Shown here: positions 60,298 through 64,000 of the stretch, one piece after another
How positions within the stretch are numbered: position 1 is the first letter of the stretch
How the letters are laid out: each line of letters begins with the position of its first letter
From: Ascaphus truei
Lineage: Eukaryota > Chordata > Amphibia > Anura > Ascaphidae
Assembly: GCA_036426205.1 (NCBI GenBank)
Contig: CM071586.1
Span: 12,853,224-12,917,223 of the forward strand
Direction: 5' to 3'
Length of the DNA: 64,000 nucleotides
Translations under genes and position numbers: made by a program
Notes under the pieces: model-generated
Seen by the model: the letters and a program-made list of their open reading frames with translations, nothing else
Told to the model about the DNA's origin: nothing
The model's database searches: none

Positions 60298-61339
60298 TGT
60301 CACGGTAGCTTATGACAAGATATAATGAACACCAAATATCTGGGTTGAACTGAACGAGGCTTAGATATAATAAAATATAATTTATTCCTTAAAAAGGTGA
60401 ACACAGCAATATAGTACAATTAACAGACAAGAAGATAACACTTACTTAGGGTTGGGGGATGGAGAAGTATCAGCTAGCAATTCTCCAGCAATCCGGTGAC
60501 ATTCCAGGTGGAATCAGATGCACAACTAAAAACTGTAGGGTTGACACAGTTTATATACCTGTGTAACCCTATTCTTAACATTGAATACAGACTATTGGTG
60601 AACAATTATCTGTATCCAATCCCTAATGTGGAGACACAGATTAACCCATGCCCCCCAGCTAATTAGCCCATGTGTACTGGGACTCTATGGGTAGCCCCAT
60701 AATTAAATCAGGGGCGACGACCAGTCTATCAAATGAAGTATCTGCATTGTTTGTAGGTGTAGACATAACACTTACAAACCACTCCAGTTTGATGATTCTC
60801 CACCCTCAGGTAACAATTAGAGTGGCAGAGTCTGTTGATTAGTACTTGATCTGTTGATTAGTACTTAGTGTAAACAATCAGGCAGTTAACTTTTGATCAC
60901 AGTGCTTAGGCTCAATCAGCCGGCTGCCCTTCATGACCTATTAGCATAGCAGATGGAGTTTGCATTTTCAGGGCAGATCCAAAATACCATACATATACAC
61001 TTTAATATCTACACATATTAATACGTTCCATTCTGGTGGGCTCAGTGGGTCGAAATTTGCCAGTTCTTAATGCCTACAGTGACTCCACATATTAGGCAAA
61101 TATCAACTCTCTGCGACCTCCAGAACTGGAGATACAGAAATGCACTTTAAAACATATTTAAAATACAGGATTATAATGAACCATGGGAACAGGGGAACAT
61201 ACATTTTCATGACATGACAAGGTGTAAACCACCTTCCTGGACTGCAGTCCAGTTAACCCCTTGCCTCCCTGGTGAGGTCAGGGGTGGCCATATGGGGTGC
61301 AACCCCTTTAATACCGGGCCAACCCCCTCTCCCTCTACA
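60298..61339 (-). mobile_element. Gypsy-family solo LTR with internal deletion
   Basis: TGTCACGGTAGCTTATGACA...CCCTCTACA, flanked by AAGAC on both sides (60293-60297 and 61340-61344). Segment B left copy gives the empty site. At 1042 bp it lacks about 0.9 kb of the 1967-bp LTR at 50710-52676, mainly the ccattgaa-rich middle. No internal region is left. Confidence 0.95.
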
Positions 61340-62634
61340 AAGACAAACACACAATTCTTCATAATTACACTTAATAAACACTTACTGGGATGGCGAAACT
61401 AAATAAAATGTCCACGGAACGAATGACTTGAAAACAAAGTCTCTGGGCACTCCTGCATACATGCAAGTGGGTGCATGATTTGAGCTGTGCGACAATCCTT
61501 GCTAGGGGCGCATGTTGCCACCCCTTTATCTTTGCCTGAGGAAATCTTTTCGTTAAGTCCATACAGGATTCGTTCGGGAATCCTGAGCTCAAATGAATTT
61601 TGGAAGAGGGGTGCGATCCTTGGTTACGATGCAGTTAATTCCTCACACTCCAGAACCGCTGATGCTGTAACTTGGACAGATCTTGGTGAATCTCAGATGA
61701 ATCTAACTTGACTGGGCTGCAGACATTTTTATAGGGTTAAGGGTTCTATCTCTAACATACCCAGCCAATCCTCCCGTGGGAAAAACTTTTCCCACCTATC
61801 CCAGACTTGCCCGGAGTTCATAGAAAGGGCAAACGTTGCTTCCCGGTCTGCTAAGAGCATGCATTAACCTCACACCTGAGCTACTTAGCATACCGGGCCA
61901 AACTTCTTACCTGGCGACAGTATGTCTGGGGTTTGGCTACCAAATGTGAAGTGCCCATACTTCACACCGGTATCTGGTACTAACAAATATCCCGGCCACC
62001 TTAACACCGCGGGTCTCTGAGGCTTTTCAACCCCTGACTTCTCTAGACACTGGGGCACCAACTTAGCAGGGTGCCCTTTGAAGTATGGAGATGAAAAATC
62101 CCTCAGATCATTCATATTTAACATATGGGCATGTTAATGGATTCATTTCCGGACCGGCAAAAAAGGGTTCCTGCCTTTGCATTTAAAACACCATTGGCAT
62201 ACAGTTTATTTATATACAAAAGTTCTGTACGTGCAACAAATATAAAACTTATATATGTTCATGGTACTTTATTCACTAGCTGCACTCCAAAAATTAGAGT
62301 GCCAGCTCTTTCCTAGCGCAAGTTATCCACTTCATTGAATGGGCTATGTGATGTGGGTTGCGGTTTGACCTGTAATCGTTCCGGGTTACAATCCGGCATA
62401 CAATGTATCCGTGCTGGCTTTGATCGGTAACCACAGACGCACTTCACCAATTCACATTAAGTGGATAACAAGACAGCTGGATACATTGTAGCTCTCAGGT
62501 ACTTCAGCTAGACCACGAACCACTTATTCAATTGACTTTGCGGTTTCAACGTCTGTGGTCTAGAAAATGATACCCATCTTCAATGCAGCCACTTACTCGC
62601 AGGCACACGTATGCAATTAGCGCTTGGCACAGCG

Positions 62635-63143
62635 CTAGAAGCTCCCAATGTGTCGCAAATACAGTTTGCACATTCTCCATTCATTCATAATATGGCAGCT
62701 AACTTCTGGGCTGCAAAAAAGGGACAATAAAAATAGTGTAGGGGAAAACATGGCATTATGGTGACCATACAATTTAACCCATTCAGTCCCAACAAGGTTT
62801 AGGGTTAACCAGTCGGGCATAATACCTTTATTATTGGCCTGGTTAACCCTTTCACCACCCCATGGCCCCCCAACAATATCCATGTTGATGCCCACTCCCT
62901 CCCCATGTCCTTCCACCTCCATCAGTCCTGGAATGACCTCCTGCACCCGGGTGGACTAGTGGCCACTGAAATTGCAGCTGAGGGTATGTCCCCCTCCGGT
63001 GAAGGAATACTGGCTTCATGATTCTCCAAGTCCTCCTCAAGCAATGTCTTTGACCGACCATCTGTAGATAAGCCATCGCTCTCACACCGGGCAATAATCC
63101 TGGCTTTGTCCCATGACCAGTACCGACATGACCGCTTGTCCAT
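62635..63143 (-). pseudogene. Gag-like N-terminal fragment, right copy
   Basis: Reads MDKRSCRYWSWDKARIIARC and LSTDGRSKTLLEEDLENHEA, with a frame change about 70 codons in. It is the counterpart of 5763-5255 and slightly better preserved at the start. Position after LTR and degenerate primer site (63301-63318) supports gag. Family call tentative. Confidence 0.4.
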
Positions 63144-63330
63144 GTCCGCCTGGTGGCACTAAACTAAGTGACAAATGAGAACCTGTGCTTTCTTTGCTTT
63201 CTAAAATGTGTGTATGTTACCACTGGTTTGAGAGCTCGCAATCTACAAGTTTCTCTCTATGTTAGAAGACCCTGCCGGATTTTAAAACATAGGGCTCAAT
63301 GATCCCACCACTAACACCAGCAAATAAGCC

Positions 63331-64000
63331 TGTAACGGGAGACCAGGTATTTACACCTTTATACCGGGATCATATCACTGAGCAAAACCAAATGATAAAA
63401 CAAATTGTGATTTATTACATTGAAACAGACGTACACACAGTGGATTACAAAATACAAGAGAAAGGCACACTTACTGGAGGTCTGGGGGGAAAAACTAGAA
63501 TTTCCTAGCTTCTACAGTCCATAAAACACAGTTTGAAGTTGACCGGGACTTAACCAGAAAAGTCCTGGAACTCAAATCAGCATGAAGTTCCTGACGCCAC
63601 TGCTGTATCCGCTCCGGAGAAACTGAAATCTCTTGACCAGGAGATACAGCAGCACCAAACGTCCTGATACTATTTTTGACTTGAAGTTCAGCTCTGACCG
63701 CTACGTTCTCTTCTCAGAACTTGGCCCCCAAAAAGTGGGACTTTAAAATTTTCTTGCCTTGAAATTTCTGAAGCCGGCTCGTGTCTATTTCTCCAAGAAC
63801 ATCTTTTGGTAATTTCAAATTTGCCACTGCTGTCTTGGCACTCAAACCTTAGAGAATCTCAACACCAGATTGGCTGCAGGGTTTCCAATACTATTTTGGA
63901 GTTCAATCCCAGCGTGGGAACTTTACAACCAGACAATCAGATGCCTGTCAGCCTTCTGAAGCCGGGCAAGCGAATCTTCTTAATGAAACAAGGTATGCGT
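63331..64000 (-). mobile_element. LTR, family C (copy 4, cut by window end)
   Basis: TGTAACGGGAGACCAGG start and all blocks as in copy 2, with few differences. Confidence 0.7.

Larger units (their letters stand above)
59928..64000 (-). repeat. Segment B, right copy (direct) with LTR insertion
   Basis: Matches 3595-6614 in order and orientation. Removing 60298-61344 restores the left-copy sequence exactly at the junction (ttccttttaagacaaacacac). It continues beyond the window. It contains the gag-like N-terminus (63143-62635) and the start of LTR C copy 4 (63331). Confidence 0.85.

Overview
The window looks like intergenic and intronic DNA of a frog-like (anuran amphibian) genome. No bacterial or organellar gene is present. 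The host assignment rests on three things: a C2H2 zinc-finger gene with an N-terminal module (NHT-[LMQ]-[DE]-IIYLL-[TS]-GE) familiar from amphibian oocyte zinc-finger proteins; Penelope-like, DIRS, BEL/Pao, Gypsy and Tx1/L1-type retroelements mixed together; and many GAAACGCG hammerhead-like sites. The exact species cannot be told from the sequence.

Host gene. One gene of the KRAB-like C2H2 zinc-finger type runs on the + strand from about 14.0 to 37.5 kb. Its putative exons are 14012-14118 and 14816-14932 (tandemly duplicated N-terminal module), 21649-21708, 23605-23752 (KRAB-A-like box), 30322-30429, 35952-36059 and 36738-37508 (finger exon). Splice sites and phases agree from the KRAB-like exon to the finger exon, but the finger array is broken by indels, so it is a recent pseudogene or an error-affected copy.

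Layout. 1-10 kb: LTR-retroelement fragments, mostly minus-strand, with leaders resembling a tRNA-Leu primer site and a gag start. 10-13.6 kb: hAT-like MITEs, a 43-bp inverted-repeat unit with a degenerate hammerhead, and C-rich minisatellite. 13.3-15.3 kb: duplicated exon block with two MITE insertions. 15.5-18.5 kb: dead BEL/Pao gag-pol. 18.5-21.4 kb: Penelope tail, Tc1/pogo-like MITE, and two large C-rich minisatellites. 22.2-23.3 kb: inverted-repeat unit with a hammerhead-like core. 24.2-29.3 kb: a roughly 1.95-kb Gypsy LTR (TSD GTAAT) carrying an inverted LTR-gag-pro fragment between perfect 47-bp direct repeats. 31-36 kb: minus-strand DIRS (gag, RT, RNase H, tyrosine recombinase start) abutting a CR1/L2-like LINE. 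37.6-41 kb: Penelope tails, one with a textbook hammerhead core, and a MITE. 41.4-47.3 kb: two Penelope copies head to head in a 5.9-kb palindrome. 48.1-49.3 kb: L1/Tx1 ORF1 remnant. 50.7-53.9 kb: Gypsy 3' LTR, polypurine tract, RNase H and RT without integrase. 54.3-57.7 kb: a second Penelope element with RT and GIY-YIG endonuclease. 57.7-64 kb: an inverted copy of the left-end segment A (1-1779) and a direct copy of segment B (3595-6614+), the latter split by an LTR insertion with TSD AAGAC.

None of the mobile elements appears intact. What stands out is the number of hammerhead-like ribozyme cores with covarying stems (about ten sites), two of them lying exactly at the inner edge of an inverted-repeat arm, and the nested or palindromic rearrangements that target-site duplications allow to be ordered in time.
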